The position numbers and the translations under genes were made by a program. From the NCBI GenBank assembly GCA_021234155.1, contig JAJEKV010000099.1, forward strand, positions 3,253,453 to 3,317,452: a DNA stretch of 64,000 nt. Reading direction: 5' to 3'. Numbering within the stretch: the first letter of the stretch is position 1; each line of letters opens with the position of its first letter. Below, piece by piece: positions 10,480 through 21,929 of this stretch. The notes beneath the pieces were generated by a model. That model had not been told where the DNA came from, searched no databases, and was given only the letters and a program-made list of their open reading frames with translations. This DNA is from Isoetes taiwanensis. Its lineage: Eukaryota; Streptophyta; Lycopodiopsida; Isoetales; Isoetaceae.

Positions 10480-13400
10480 GAATGTTCTTGCCATTCTTAG
10501 TAGTTGTTTTGTTTGCAACAACTTTACTCGACTTTGCAACATCTTTTTTCTTTGGTTTGTCTTTGTCCTGGCTTTCTTGCTATTCTTTTTTAATTCTTGT
10601 TTCACTATTTTTCTTGCTTGCCTTGCACTGACCTTGCTTGCAACCTGCTTTGTTGAATTTCCTACAACATCTTTCTTGTCTGCTGTTTTGCTGCTGTTTG
10701 GTTTTTCCTTTTTCAACTTTCTTTGCTTTTCTTGAATTGGCCTTGGTTGTTGCTCCTGCTAGCTTACTGTTATTTGCTGCATCACACTGGGCTAGAATTG
10801 AAGATTGAGCTTGCAAACTTTCTAGAATGTGCTCATGGACCTCCTCTTGTAACTCATACATGTTACCTCCCATATCTTCCATCAAGAAGTTGCATGATAC
10901 AACCAAATGATCAGACACATTGGTACTGGTTCATGTCTTAGAAGTTCATACTTATTATCACCTACAAACTTATAAAACTTACCAGTTACTACAACTTCTC
11001 TCCTACCAAACTTCTGTCCCCAGGGATCCTTGAAAGCTTTTTTTTTTTTCAACAACATGTTTTGTCTCGAGTACATTTGAGAATGTAAAATCAACTTTCT
11101 CCTTATTGTCTGCTTTGGAGCAACAACAAACAAAATTCTCTCCAATGTCTATGATATCAGACTTCCACTCAAAGATCACCTTCATACACCGCCCATCACA
11201 AGCTTCTATTTCCTCCTCTATTCACGGCCTTAATTCTGAAAAAACCCATGATCCTATTCTTTCTTTATTAATACACTTGTCGTATTTAGCGCACCAACAG
11301 TGGTGGCGTGTAAGGTGAATAATTCATGTGTGCAACCATAGTAGGGTCCTTGTTGTTGACTGGTCTAATGCTATGGAATTTGCTAGATCCTACCAAAGTA
11401 GCACACTCAAACAATTCATCCCTGCACACATCTTCTTTGCCTATTTCCCAAAAGAATCTGCGACCAAATAAATGAGTTCATAAATGGTGCTTACAAATAT
11501 AACTATGAACACAATATTTACCTGTGCTTGTCAGAATTACTGAAGTGTTCCTGGCAAAATATGACAACATCATGAGCATCTCTTAAGGGTCTAGAATTCC
11601 TCTTTAACATTTCATGTGTGAGTGCTCTTTTAATCAACGCCTCTGCCCCATCATGTTCACCTACAAAAAAAAGAGAAGCTTACTTTGGAGACATACAATT
11701 GAAGTAAATCTGCAGTCTTTGGCATACCTTTTCCATGGTAAGAGGCAAAGTAATTCCAGTTAATTGGAATACCGAGAGGTCTTAAAAAATCTACCAATGA
11801 AGAAAAATGTTCTTGCACCCTTGAATTGATGTGAGCAACCATCAGACCACATCACATGGTTGGTGTAATCCACACTTTTCTGGCCTAGAAACTTAGCATG
11901 CTTATTAAGACAATGTTGAACAAAGAGAGTATCATGTTTCTGGTCATCCGAGACATAAAAGTGTGTCTCTTTGATGATGTTCCTCTCACACTTACTTAGA
12001 CAATTTTCTTGAACCTCTGCAGCTAGCTTGCATGCACGTATGTGATGTGCACCAAAGATTGTGCATTGATCATTCCTCCAATGCAAACTTTGGATCTCTT
12101 TGTGTATTTTGAATGTGTAATTCTCAAAGAAAGTCTATTACTGATACAACCGTGTCTTTTGGAAAAGTGGCTAAGCAATCCCTAAACTGTTTAGCCTGCC
12201 ATCTGGCTTCATAATTGTGAGGAATAAAATCTGTCAATACATTCTTAGCATACTCCAAAATATCAGCAGTACTACTTGTCTTGTAAACGAGCTTAACTAT
12301 TGGTTTTGGTACTACTTTCAAAGCTCCAGTTCCATCAGGTTCAGTAGATGCTTCAAAAACCTGTAATTTTACATAAAACTCTTTTAGTAATGAGTATGAA
12401 AGATTCTCCAATACAACAGCAGATTAAAGTAGATGATGCAGCAAGGGTTTACTCTATCAAATGTCTTCCAATCAACTGTGTGACCAGCACCTCTATTCAA
12501 CTCCTTTGGACACATAGGCAATTTGGAAGGACCACAAGAATTGCATTTCAATAGCATGCAATTATGTTGATACCACTCATCTGCTATATCTTTGACACAA
12601 ACCAATGACCTCCACATGTCACTTGATGACTTGTATGTCTTCAAGTTGGCTTCACATTTAAGGCCAGGACCACAAACAACACATGTACAATTACATTCAC
12701 TTCCATGAATCTTTGTGTCCAACCTCATTTTGTTAATTGCTTGTCTAACATAATCCAACCTCATGTGATATACACAGCAGCATGTCTCCCTGTCCTTTAC
12801 TTTCCTTACAAAGCTAGGTTTCAGTGCATGAAAAGCTGAGAAAGACACCTCGAATTTTGGAAACTCTCTTCGAAATCTTTCATAAAATGAAACCTGCATT
12901 AAAACCATAAGCATTGTAGGCATGGTAAATTTAAAAAAAGAAGAAAAGAAAGGGAAATTAGATAAACCAACCTCAGTCTCTTCCAAAAAATGTAGAGGAT
13001 GCAATATTTTATTGCCTTTGGCAATCCTAATTTTAATCACATGCTTCTTGCATGGAGACACTCTTGAATTATTGGTCCGAACTCAACCACAAGCTTTCTT
13101 TGTTGATTAGTGAGTTTGTCACATCCGGTTTGTCTCTTAAACATTGACCGGGGACCTTCACCAATTTCTCTCTGGCCGCTCTTCTATGTCTTCTTTGTTG
13201 TAACATATTTTACGTTCAAATTCAAACATTCGAGATAGCCTTCTACAGCTTGGTTTTCTCTCGAGGCAACAAAGATAAACCATTTGAGGTTCGAGCTCGA
13301 CCACATCGGGCTTTTCCTATCATACTTATGTTGAGCCAAAGATTTTCTCAAATTTTCCACTATTGTTGACATTGTTTTCACTTCTTTCAATTTCAATACG

Positions 13401-14308
13401 GTATACGGATCTTTTTAGCAAGCACCTTCAAGAATGTCTTCCCTGTCTTGTTGTGAAGCATTTGCACATACCTTATTATTATACAATGCTATTTTTTTTT
13501 TTGAAATTTGTTGTTTTCTTCTCTTGCTTAGTCCATCTTTGGAGACATCTTTCTCGTAAGTCCGCTTCTCTTGCTCTTTTCTTTGCTCTTTGTTCTCTCC
13601 TTTTCATTGCATGCAATTTTCTATAGAGTGATTCCCGATCTTCAAACCCATGTTCATCTTTGGACCTCAACACCACCTTTAAAACAATTAGCAAACTAGT
13701 ATTTCAAGATCTGTTTAACATTTAAAAGCGGTTTTCAAGCACTTACCGTAATTTGTAGGTAGATCACAAAATGCTTCAAAACCATCACGGTTTGTTTCAA
13801 AATTGGATGTCTTTGGTGGCTCTCGCATCGGTGGTAGCATCACAAACATGAGATCGAGTGTTCAATCGAAAATCCTCTTCACAATTTCAAGTACTTTCAC
13901 CAAAAACAAGATTCCAATTGTCTGTTGGTCCGAATTGACTATTGGCCTCACCTTCATCTGAAAAATGAGGTTAACTTGTTAGCTATCATAATTTGCAAAC
14001 TGAAAATAAATTCCCCCTCACTATTTGCAGTTCTTTCGCCAGCAGGAAGAAAAGAATTATCTGCATTCTCCACAACAGGACAATTTTGAACTGACCGAGA
14101 AAATTATCTCGCACAAAGGGAGTATAAGCATAAAATTTCCTCCGATTTGTCGTTCCAAATTCGGATAATCGCTTATGAAATCTTTAGCATCAAAAGTGAC
14201 ACTATGCTTCGAAGCAGATTGGAGAAATCTTTCCTCCCAATTCATGGTAAATTCAGTAAAAGAAAGCACATCAATTCTGAAACAGTATAAACTGTGGAAG
14301 CCCGCCAT
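10480..14308 (-). pseudogene. DDE-type transposase-like gene, decayed (transposon gene 2)
   Basis: Minus-strand frames run from about 14308 to 10480 with stops and frameshifts. The N-terminal part (14308-13180) is basic (MKRREQRAKKRAREADLRER near 13610). The middle (13061-12124) has Cys-rich groups (ETCCCVYH, CNCTCVVCGPG, CNSCG) that suggest zinc binding. The catalytic-type blocks follow: SVIDFL then, after one extra base near 12135, ENYTFKIHKEIQSLHW; YVSDDQKHD; MWSDGCSHQFKGARTFFFIG; and WNYFASYHGKG near 11730. This block order is that of a widespread eukaryotic transposase-like family whose two Asp (IDF and SDG) are likely catalytic. A Lys-rich tail follows at 10918-10480. Introns are likely (for example around 11660 and 12900), so some breaks may be splice sites. 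The superfamily name is left open. Confidence 0.7.
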
Positions 14309-14578
14309 TCTATCTCAATTGCCCGCCAATCTTTCAACTGACTCAAAATTGAAGCCATGATTCTCCAGCATCAAATTCGGGATCGATGAGATGGATTGAT
14401 GAGATGGCTTGAGGATTCCGGATTGCTGAGATGGCCTGCTGATCAACCGTTCCGGATGATGGGAAGGAAATTGGCGGGTGATCAGCAACCGTGACGGGCC
14501 TTGAAAAATAGGTGACGGGCATGAAGAAATTCGATGAAGGGCAAAAAGCACCACGCCAGCACCAATGTCGCGACATGC

Positions 14579-14609
14579 TTTTTTGTGTACCACTAACAAA
14601 AAATTACCC
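14579..14609 (-). repeat. Right terminal inverted repeat
   Basis: It is the partner of 7703-7733. The last bases on the plus strand are 'ttaccc', followed by the CTTT target duplication at 14610-14613. Confidence 0.85.
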
Positions 14610-14674
14610 CTTTCTATTTGAGTCCATTCATCAGACCTCATATTGACTGCTATCTAAGAAAGGATGGAGATGCG
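14610..14674. repeat. Tandem ~430-bp repeat, unit 2, right part
   Basis: It begins with the second copy of the CTTT target duplication and continues 'ctatttgagtccattcatc', exactly where unit 2 broke off at 7702. It ends before the next 'gcatcattccc'. Confidence 0.85.
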
Positions 14675-14780
14675 GTGCATCATTCCCATCATTTCTAAAA
14701 CCACATCCCAAAGCTCCAATCTACAAATGAAAGCGCCAGAAAACTTGTGACAATTTCCACCTTACCTATCTTACTAGAAC
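14675..14780. repeat. Tandem ~430-bp repeat, unit 3 (partial)
   Basis: A third start of the same repeat ('gcatcattcccatc', 'aaaaccacatccca', 'aatgaaagcgccag', 'cacctta cctatcttacta') that runs into the PPR pseudogene. Confidence 0.75.
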
Positions 14781-15560
14781 ATTGAAAAGGTCCAATGCCT
14801 CCCTACTAAACGCATGTTGAGCACATCCTCTATTGTACCATGAAATGATGTCATGACTATGCATTCTCTGGAAGACGTGCCATGCATCCAGCATGATTCT
14901 GCAATTAGGATACATATCTATAAGTGAATCCTCAAAAGAAGAATCAAACTCAATTTCTTCTCTCAAACTGTAAGTATGAGCAAGCTAAGCTATTATACAC
15001 ACAGAGTGTCCACACACATGCATTCAGAAGACAGATAATAGACACCATGCATGTGATGAAAAATCCTAAAACAGTTCTGAACATCACCAAGTTGAGCATA
15101 TCCACAAGCAAAGCCTTCCAAAGAACAACATTATGATCGATGATGCTATCAAATAAATTATGTGCATCACCTATATTTCCACATTTTATATACCTATCAA
15201 CAATTGCACTGCCTACAAAAAAATGCACCTGTTTCTTACTGATGAAAGCGTGAACACTTTTCCCCATGTCAAGAGATGAGAATGCAGTGCATATTAGCTT
15301 GCAGCTCCCTAAAAAGCGTCAGAGCAAATTTCCCATCATTATATTGGGCATATCCAATAGTCAATGCAGTCCATGACACAACATCTCTCGCTTGAAGCCT
15401 ATTAAATACAGAACATAGCCTGCTGCTTTTGATGTACTTACATATCAACAAGAGCAATCGCCACAAGTAGTTCAGGCTCAAACCCATTGCATGATGGATG
15501 CATGGACCCGTTTTCCATAAATCTCAGCTGCTAAAACTGGAGTAATCAGCATGGCATGTC
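14766..15560 (-). pseudogene. PPR (PLS-type) gene fragment
   Basis: Minus-strand frames give pentatricopeptide repeat signatures: LVDMY, then VVSWTALTIGYAQ with KFALTLFRELQ (15487-15280); GKSVHAFISKK, VGSAIVDRYIKCGNIGDAHN and LFDSIIDHNVVLWKALL (15267-15090); DSLIDMYPNCR, AWHVFQRM and IISWYNRGCAQH (14966-14780). About three repeats remain, broken by frameshifts near 15435 and 15090 and by stops. No start, targeting peptide or C-terminal E/DYW domain is visible. In plants this family acts in organellar RNA editing and processing; this copy is not functional. Confidence 0.85.
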
Positions 15561-15632
15561 TTTGGGTAGCTGCATGGGAAGAGGAAGGGTATTTATGAAG
15601 GGGAGAAGTATGTTAGGAGCAACATTGCAAAG

Positions 15633-15830
15633 ATGGAGGCGGAGGCAAAACTGAAGTGGATGGCGGTAGCGATGGTGGTGATGCTAAGCTGCAAGATGGA
15701 GGTTGGGCAGGCAAGGCTGCCCGGATTGCCTGGATTGCCAAAACCAGATCCATTGAAAAATCCATTGCCAAAACCAGATCCACCCAAAGATCCATCGGCA
15801 GGTCTTCCGCGTCCAGAAGATACACCCTAG
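15633..15830 (+). CDS. Putative small secreted Pro-rich protein
   Basis: This 65-codon frame starts MEAEAKLKWMAVAMVVMLSC, which resembles a signal peptide with a hydrophobic core and a likely cleavage near VGQA. The rest is Pro/Leu/Lys-rich with internal repeats (LPGLPGLPKPDP, then LKNPLPKPDPPKDP). The codon-level repeat ('ccaaaaccagatcca' twice) underlies it. No homologue is recognised, and the opposite strand is also open here, so the call is tentative. Confidence 0.4.
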   Translation: MEAEAKLKWMAVAMVVMLSCKMEVGQARLPGLPGLPKPDPLKNPLPKPDPPKDPSAGLPRPEDTP

Positions 15831-15895
15831 CAAATGGGTCATCACTTGCCATCCCTCCAATTCCATGTCCTCCGCCGCCCAGTACACTTGCTTAG

Positions 15896-17940
15896 TATTT
15901 CAAACACAAGAATCGTAAACGACCCAGGGTCATCACTTTAGAGTTGTAACTCCACTTTAGAGTTGTAAGTACTCTAATGGGTTTACAACTCTAATGGGTT
16001 TTTTAAAAAAAATTAAAAAAGATGTGTGTCGTTGATTTTGGCTTGCTTCTCTAGATGCCGTACACGTGGCATGCCCTCTAACCCACGTGGCAGTGAGAAT
16101 GGCTGTGCGGCGAAGTCCTCCCTTGATCCGGCTATGGCATTGAAGCCAGAAAGCCATGGCATCTAAGCACGAAGGAGCCAAAGCTTGGCGCCGAAGTAAA
16201 CTCTCAACCCAATTATTCTGGCTGCCCTGCCTCAGAATACAAGCTTTGAATCCTGCAACTGCAAACCCAGTTCTACTTATTTGACCCGCTGATGCTTCCT
16301 ATGCTGCACAACCCAAAAGCAAAAAAGCTTCACATTCAAAGCTTCGGATTCGAAGCAAATGCGCCAAACTGAACTCGAAGCTGTCTTCCCTGCCTTGCTC
16401 TCTTGCCTGATCTAGCCCGCACTACTGTCTATGCCCATCCATGTCTCTGCCATCGCTGCCCTCCTGCTCTGGAACTGCAAGTTTGTTCGATCCACTCTCT
16501 TCCCTGATCCAGCCTGCTTCAAATTTACACTTTCTATTCCCTGATCCAGCCTGCTTCATGCTGCACGCACAATCGGGCATGCTTGCTTGCTTCAATTGGC
16601 CATGCTTGCTTGCCTCCTTGCTGTCTCTTAAGCACGCTGAGATGCCACAAATAGAAACACCATCTTCAGCCGCACACAGAACCATTGAAGTAAAAATAAA
16701 AGCCAATCCAATGGCTACCATATTTTCCACCAAAAACAATTTAACCCGGAGCCTAAAAACAATTGCAGAACTCTAATAAGGGTCGAGCTCTTGTGGGTTT
16801 TTGTCCAAAAAATGTTAAATTTGACACGTGTATTTTTTTCCCCCTTTGCGTTGGTCGGGTCTGGTCGCATAAGCCTTTTTCCCCCTGCTTTTCGATTTGG
16901 AGCATCCGGCAGCTCAAATCTGTGACCTTCCTGTGTGGACTTGCTGGTCGGGCCCCTCCCCCTGTTTTTCGATTTGGGGCATTCAGCAGCTCGAATCTGT
17001 GTCCTTAACCACCGGCCCTTGCAAATTCTAAGAATCTGGCCATTCACAACCGTTGGATCCCAGCAGGTTATTTCCCATAACCTCACGAATATTCGTTTTT
17101 CACGAATATTCTATGGATTATCGTTGATACCTCCTCGAATATTCTTTGTTCCTTGTAGACGCTCTGCCGCCATAGCTTTAGTCATGGTCGCTATAGCTTG
17201 TAGACGCTCTGCCAGAATCGAGTTCCAGCCAGGCCTGTCGACGGAGGCATTGCTTATCCCTATTTTTTATTTTTGGGCCAAGCTCTAAGACTGTGCAAAC
17301 ATCTCGCAAAACGCCCACTAATCCTTGATTGGAGCCGAAAAAATTGCTTCCACCCAAAATAAATTTGCTCCAGAACTGTTTCTCAAATCGTTTCCAGACT
17401 TGATCCTCTGTTTTTGCCTATTCATGTGCCAGTATTCTTAAATCCGAGCCTTTGAGCCCTCATTTTCATTGCAGATGATTGTGATCGCCATAGCCAAGCA
17501 TTGCGCACAGATTCAAAGCGGTTTTTGTAAAATTTATAGCAAATCTCAAAAAAGCAGCAGAGCAGCGGAAGCAGCAGAGCAGTTGTGGTCAGGTCCTTTA
17601 TCGACAGGTCCTTGCAACGATGAAGCCATATTTTTGTTTTTTCCACAGGCATTGCTTACCCCTGTTTTTTTTGTTTTTGATATGTAATCAGGAGCTGCAG
17701 AGTTGGAGTTCTGTGTTTGGTTTGGTTTTTCAATCATTACATTATCCTTGCTTGTTGCTTCAATGCTGTGATTTGCAGCTATGTCATTCTTTCCTTTCTT
17801 GCTTCAATGCTGAAAGTTATAGTTATGGCATTTTTTCCTTTACTTTTTATGCAGAACAGACAAGAGTTTCAGAGATCTTAGCATTATTTCAATACGATTT
17901 TTTTTAACTGGCATGGAAGAACTTGCTCGGGCCTGTGGTT
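15896..17940. other. Non-coding, moderately GC-rich stretch
   Basis: There is a duplicated word at 15945-15995 ('tttagagttgtaa' and 'actctaatgggttt', each twice), and a related 'gaactctaataagggt' at 16770. A 17-base word 'gtagacgctctgccgcc' and its near copy recur at 17156 and 17203. I find no convincing gene; the open frames lack recognisable domains and overlap on both strands. Confidence 0.4.
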
Positions 17941-17943
17941 AAG

Positions 17944-18048
17944 GGAGGTCAACCTCCTCCTCTCGGGGGTCATGCAAAATAACCCTCTCGGCCTGCCGGC
18001 CTCGAGGGTTATTTTGCATAACCCCCTCAAGGAGGAGGTTAACCTCCT
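17944..18048. repeat. Near-perfect hairpin, ~44-bp arms
   Basis: The left arm (about 17944-17988, 'ggaggtcaacctcctcctct' then 'cgggggtcatgcaaaataac') is the reverse complement, with a few mismatches, of the right arm (about 18001-18047, 'gagggttattttgcataacc' then 'ccctcaaggaggaggttaac'). The loop is 'tcggcctgccggcct', itself partly palindromic. A transcript would form a long hairpin. Confidence 0.8.
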
Positions 18049-18799
18049 CTTCTTATCTTGGATTTGCTGGTCGGACGGTTGATAATGTCTTGATTTGTAG
18101 GGCGAGCAAACAACAAGAGTGAGCTACAGCCAGATTGAGATAGTCCTCTGCAGATCCGATGAGGTTTAAAAGAAATAGCGATCTTTATGTGCGCTGGCTG
18201 GACTAGAGCCTGTTCCCTGAAGTCGTTTTCGGCTTTGCGCTCTTCTATTGCTTGTTTCTATTAATTTTTTATTTCAGGTTGTTGATCACATGTGGGTAGC
18301 ATTGCAGATTCTAATTTCCCTCTGCAACTCGAATGTATTGTGTGCATGTGGTCTCTGGCTGGAGCAGGGAGCTCTTTCTATTCTAAGTTGTGCCACGTGT
18401 ACGCTGTGTAGACCCATGTGCATCAGACTATTGGAAGAAGATTTAAGATCCAACGGCTCAAGGTTTTTTGGATTTTTAAAACATGGGAGGAATAAAACGT
18501 TTTGGATTCATGAAGCTAATGCTTTTCGCCTTCTTGTTTTAATCTTTTTGAACATTCATTTGTATAGATATAGATAGTATGGGATCCCCTATAGATTATC
18601 AATGTTGGAGCCGAGGCGACCCAGGCTGTTGCTCTAGTATGGCCTTAAACCATCTTGTCAAGAGATGAGAATGCAGCACATGCACTGGGGAATCCAACAT
18701 GTTATTTCTCCTCGCAGCTCGCATCCTAATAAATAGGTGTATATTACACCTTTCTTTATCGAACTCTCTAGTGTAAAGGAGAGTCCGATAATTAAGTTA

Positions 18800-19030
18800 T
18801 CACTCCTAGGAGTGATAACTAGTTATCACTACTCGGAGATAATTAATTATCAGTCCAATAAGGTGGTTATCGGTCTTAGCTCGACTGATAACCAAAAATG
18901 CGTGGCCTCGGTTGTACGTCCTCGGCTAGATATTTGCATATAAGGCCTCGGCCCGGCCTTCGGCCGTAAATATCTGGCCTCGGACGTACAGCCTCTGTCA
19001 CGCATTTTTGGTTATCAGCCGCAGATAACT
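18800..19030. repeat. Imperfect long palindrome (foldback element)
   Basis: Left arm words 'ctgataaccaaaaatgcgtg', 'gtacgtcc', 'ctagatatttgc' and 'aaggcctcgg' are met in reverse complement by 'ccttcggccg', 'aaatatctgg', 'ggacgtac' and 'cacgcatttttggttatcag' on the right, centred near 18955. Adjacent bases at 18796-18830 hold a smaller palindrome ('gttatcactcctaggagtga'). Confidence 0.75.
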
Positions 19031-19756
19031 TTACTTATATCACCATGTTGCATTGTATCAATCTTGTTCATTTGGGATATTCAGCTTTGGCCAAATTTTT
19101 TCTTTTTTCTTTTTTTTTTTCTTTTTTTTTTATGTATATTTTTCCCAAGGAAATATATCTGCTCAGAAATGTATTTACTCAACTTATCTCCGTTCTGACC
19201 AACTCAAATAACTTGGCATGCAAGGCTTAAGTGTCTAGCTATTTGTTGGATGTCTAATATTTCCCTATAGTCGTAGTCTTAAGCAATTGAGCACATTCTT
19301 GTCCTATGTGAAGGTATCAAAATTAATATGAGTCGTTTATGGTTATTTCTTGTACATTAACATACAGGTGATATTTCTTCATTTCCTGTTCACCTCTATC
19401 CAGCTTCGCATTGATTATAAAACTTGGGGTTGTATCTTTCGTATGCGGTTAGAGCCTATAAGATGATTGACCATATATTACTTCATGGGTGTTTATGTTC
19501 ATGGGTGTGATCATATTGCTAAGGATAATAGTGCTTGAGAGAAAGATCGGACCCTTAAACATTTTTCATTATTCATTTTTCTTAGGTCATATGGTAAAAT
19601 TGTGAACTATAACCTTTGGGGTTTCATGGCCGGAATGCCTTATTCAACATGCATGATGAACCGATGGATGTGGTTTCTGGAATTGCCTGTTTCCAATTGC
19701 TTCTGTTTAAGGTTTCCTTTCAATTCATATTATTACTCTCTTTTATGTGAAATCAG

Positions 19757-19986
19757 AGCTTGTCTACCTATGGACTCAGACTTTTAGCTCTGTATATGGT
19801 AGACTGAAAGGGGATTTTATCAAAGCCACACCGGACATACATAAAAATTCGAATCTAGAAGGGCAAGGAAGTTCTAGAACTGATAAGGATCTTTTAGAAT
19901 TCGTCACAAATGCTGAGGATGTAATTGTTGCTGCAATTGACCCTGTTCCAACTATTCTACAACCTGGATACACGAAAGATAATCAG
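19757..19986 (+). CDS. Orphan exon-like open frame
   Basis: A 230-bp open stretch lies between a good acceptor ('gtgaaatcag' before 19757) and a good donor ('aatcag' then GT at 19987). In frame it codes 76 residues including GRLKGDFIKA, DKDLLEFVTNAEDV and IVAAIDPVPTILQPGY. The composition is that of real coding DNA, unlike the flanks. I do not recognise the protein and find no partner exons with certainty, so it may be one exon of a larger gene or a captured fragment. Confidence 0.35.
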
Positions 19987-21878
19987 GTTTACCACAATGT
20001 TAATATATGTATCCATTTTTTATCCTTTCTAGTTTATAAAGACTATAACCCTTTCTAGTTCCATAAAATGTCGTTTCTAAGTGGCCTCTAATAATGAGTG
20101 ACTGTTTTTTTTTATGTATAAGATTAGCTTTTAACAAATCGGCTGCATCTGGTCCATAAATCACAGCTCCCTTATGTGACCTCTTTTGTAGTAATTTATC
20201 TTACCTCTTTTGTAGTATTTTTGTGCTCTTCTTCTGTGTGGCTTTACGGATTTGATAGATCAAATGTAGATGCTAGATAACTCATATGCTGAAAATAGCT
20301 GTCTAGGCCAGTGTTTCATGAACTCATACCTCAGATACATAACGCCTTTACTCCTGTTCTATCTTGTTCAGCTTATTTGCATCATTTTGTGAATGCATAA
20401 AGTACTAGCTAGTTTGATGGTAGCTTGTTAAGTAATTTCTGCTCTGTTTATAACCCGATAACTGGCTTACGTAAGTTAGTGGACTGCGAAGAACTTTGAA
20501 GTGGCATAAGTTCTGGTGTTGCAAAAATAAGGCGCCGTGTTTTTCTTGATAGATCATCTGAAGGGTTCGTTTTTTTATCTCGTCATCGTCACCATGGTCT
20601 ATGTTCAGAGGCCAAACACCATCATTAATATTTTGTTTAAGTGAACTAATATTCTTTGAACTGGCCATAGTCAAGGGACCTTGGTTTCCTTCATCTTTTA
20701 TGATAATGTCATTGTTAATCTCGTTCAATCCAGTAGAAGTAGTGCAACTGTGATTGTTCCACGCCAAACATGCTTTTGTGATCATATTGCCTTCTGCTGG
20801 AGATTGCTTTCCATGTTCTAAAACGTATCTGGATGGTATTTCTGTCATTTTCTCTGCTGCAAGTCAGTCACCGTCAAGATTACCTCTTGTACATTTGTTC
20901 TTAGCTCCTCTCCTAACTCTGTGTTGCTAAAGTTGTGTGCTTAATCAAGTGATGTTTCCTGCATTATTAGCATAGTATTAAGATGCTACCTCTCTGTTTT
21001 TCCCTATTCTTGTAGCTATGTGAAACATCTTGATCCTGCTGCTGCTCATGGACAGAAGTCTATGATTTAAATTGTGACTGTAAGATAACTTAAGGCAGTG
21101 TGGTGTATCTTAACTTGAGCCCTCGCATTATTTGTTGCCCTATAATGAAATAAACCTAATTGCCTGTGCTTATTAACGTGATTTCAGTTTTTGCATTGCT
21201 TAAATATGTTGAAGGGCGTTAAGCCGGATGGGTTCTTTGCTTACCTGTTTGTCCTTTTGAGATTACCCTTCTTAGGCTAATTCTTGAATGGTTGACATGC
21301 GGTGCTTAGAACTTATCCCTACGTATGGTGATGTTTTGGTGTGAAATTGAGCAAATTTATTGCTCACACTGCGAGATCATAATTGGTGATATCTGAAAAC
21401 TCTTTCTATGTGGGTCTACTTATGTGGCCAATATTGCTATTGGATTTCTAAAAACTCTATAACTACCTTGAGCATTTTAAAACGTTTCTACTTCTGGTTA
21501 ATTGTATAAAACAGTGAAAATATGTTTAGTAGAGTGTTTTACGTCGAAACAATGTTTTTAAATCTGTTCTTTCGCTGCTACTTATATTTTCAATATATCA
21601 AAGAAACAATGTTTTTAAATATGTTGTGGTGGCTCTTGTAAATTTATTCAAACAAACATCATGTTTTGATTTATTTATATTGAAAGATTGAATTATTTGG
21701 TAGCTCTGTTCAAGGCCTATGATATATCTAGGACTGAAACTTAAAGACTATTAGATCCATACGGGCTAATAGGCTTAAGTCTGGTTGTCTTTAGGCAAAC
21801 AGACCAAAAGGTTTTTTAATGTTACTCCAGTTTCTAGGTTTAACCTAGGACCTTGGATTGAGCTTAGGTGTTGTTGAC
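19987..21878. other. AT-rich intron-like or intergenic stretch
   Basis: Mostly T-rich sequence resembling plant intron. A 147-codon minus-strand open frame at 20405-20848 (starts MTEIPSRY, contains DHGDDDEIKKRTLQMIYQEK) is long for this base composition but has no recognised domain; it is noted, not called. Confidence 0.35.
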
Positions 21879-21929
21879 TTATCTATTATGATTGCAGAAA
21901 AAAAAAACCTCTATAGCATTCGCCTCTGA

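Larger units (their letters stand above)
7703..14609. mobile_element. Complete 6.9-kb DNA transposon with two convergent genes
   Basis: The ends are inverted repeats: left 7703 begins GGGTATGTTTATATTAGTGG and right, read in reverse complement from 14609, begins GGGTAATTTTTTGTTAGTGG; both continue TA(T/C)ACAAAAAA. The 4-bp CTTT flanks both sides (7699-7702 and 14610-14613) as a target duplication, and unit 1 of the surrounding tandem repeat gives the empty site. Inside are a plus-strand gene (8113-10089) and a minus-strand gene (14308-10480), transcribed towards each other from near the two ends. Terminal GGG and a 4-bp duplication exclude CACTA, hAT, MULE and Tc1 types. They could fit the Sola group, but I cannot confirm that. 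This is the most cleanly bounded mobile element in the window. Confidence 0.88.

Noticed and set aside
7703-14609. CACTA, MULE or hAT identity of the 6.9-kb transposon
   Set aside because: Ends are GGGTA and the target duplication is 4 bp, against CACTA with 3 bp, MULE about 9 bp and hAT 8 bp.
16441-16776. 111-codon plus-strand frame beginning MSLPSLPSCSG
   Set aside because: Simple Ser/Leu/Pro composition from repeated 'gatccagcctgcttc' words, opposite strand also open, no domain.
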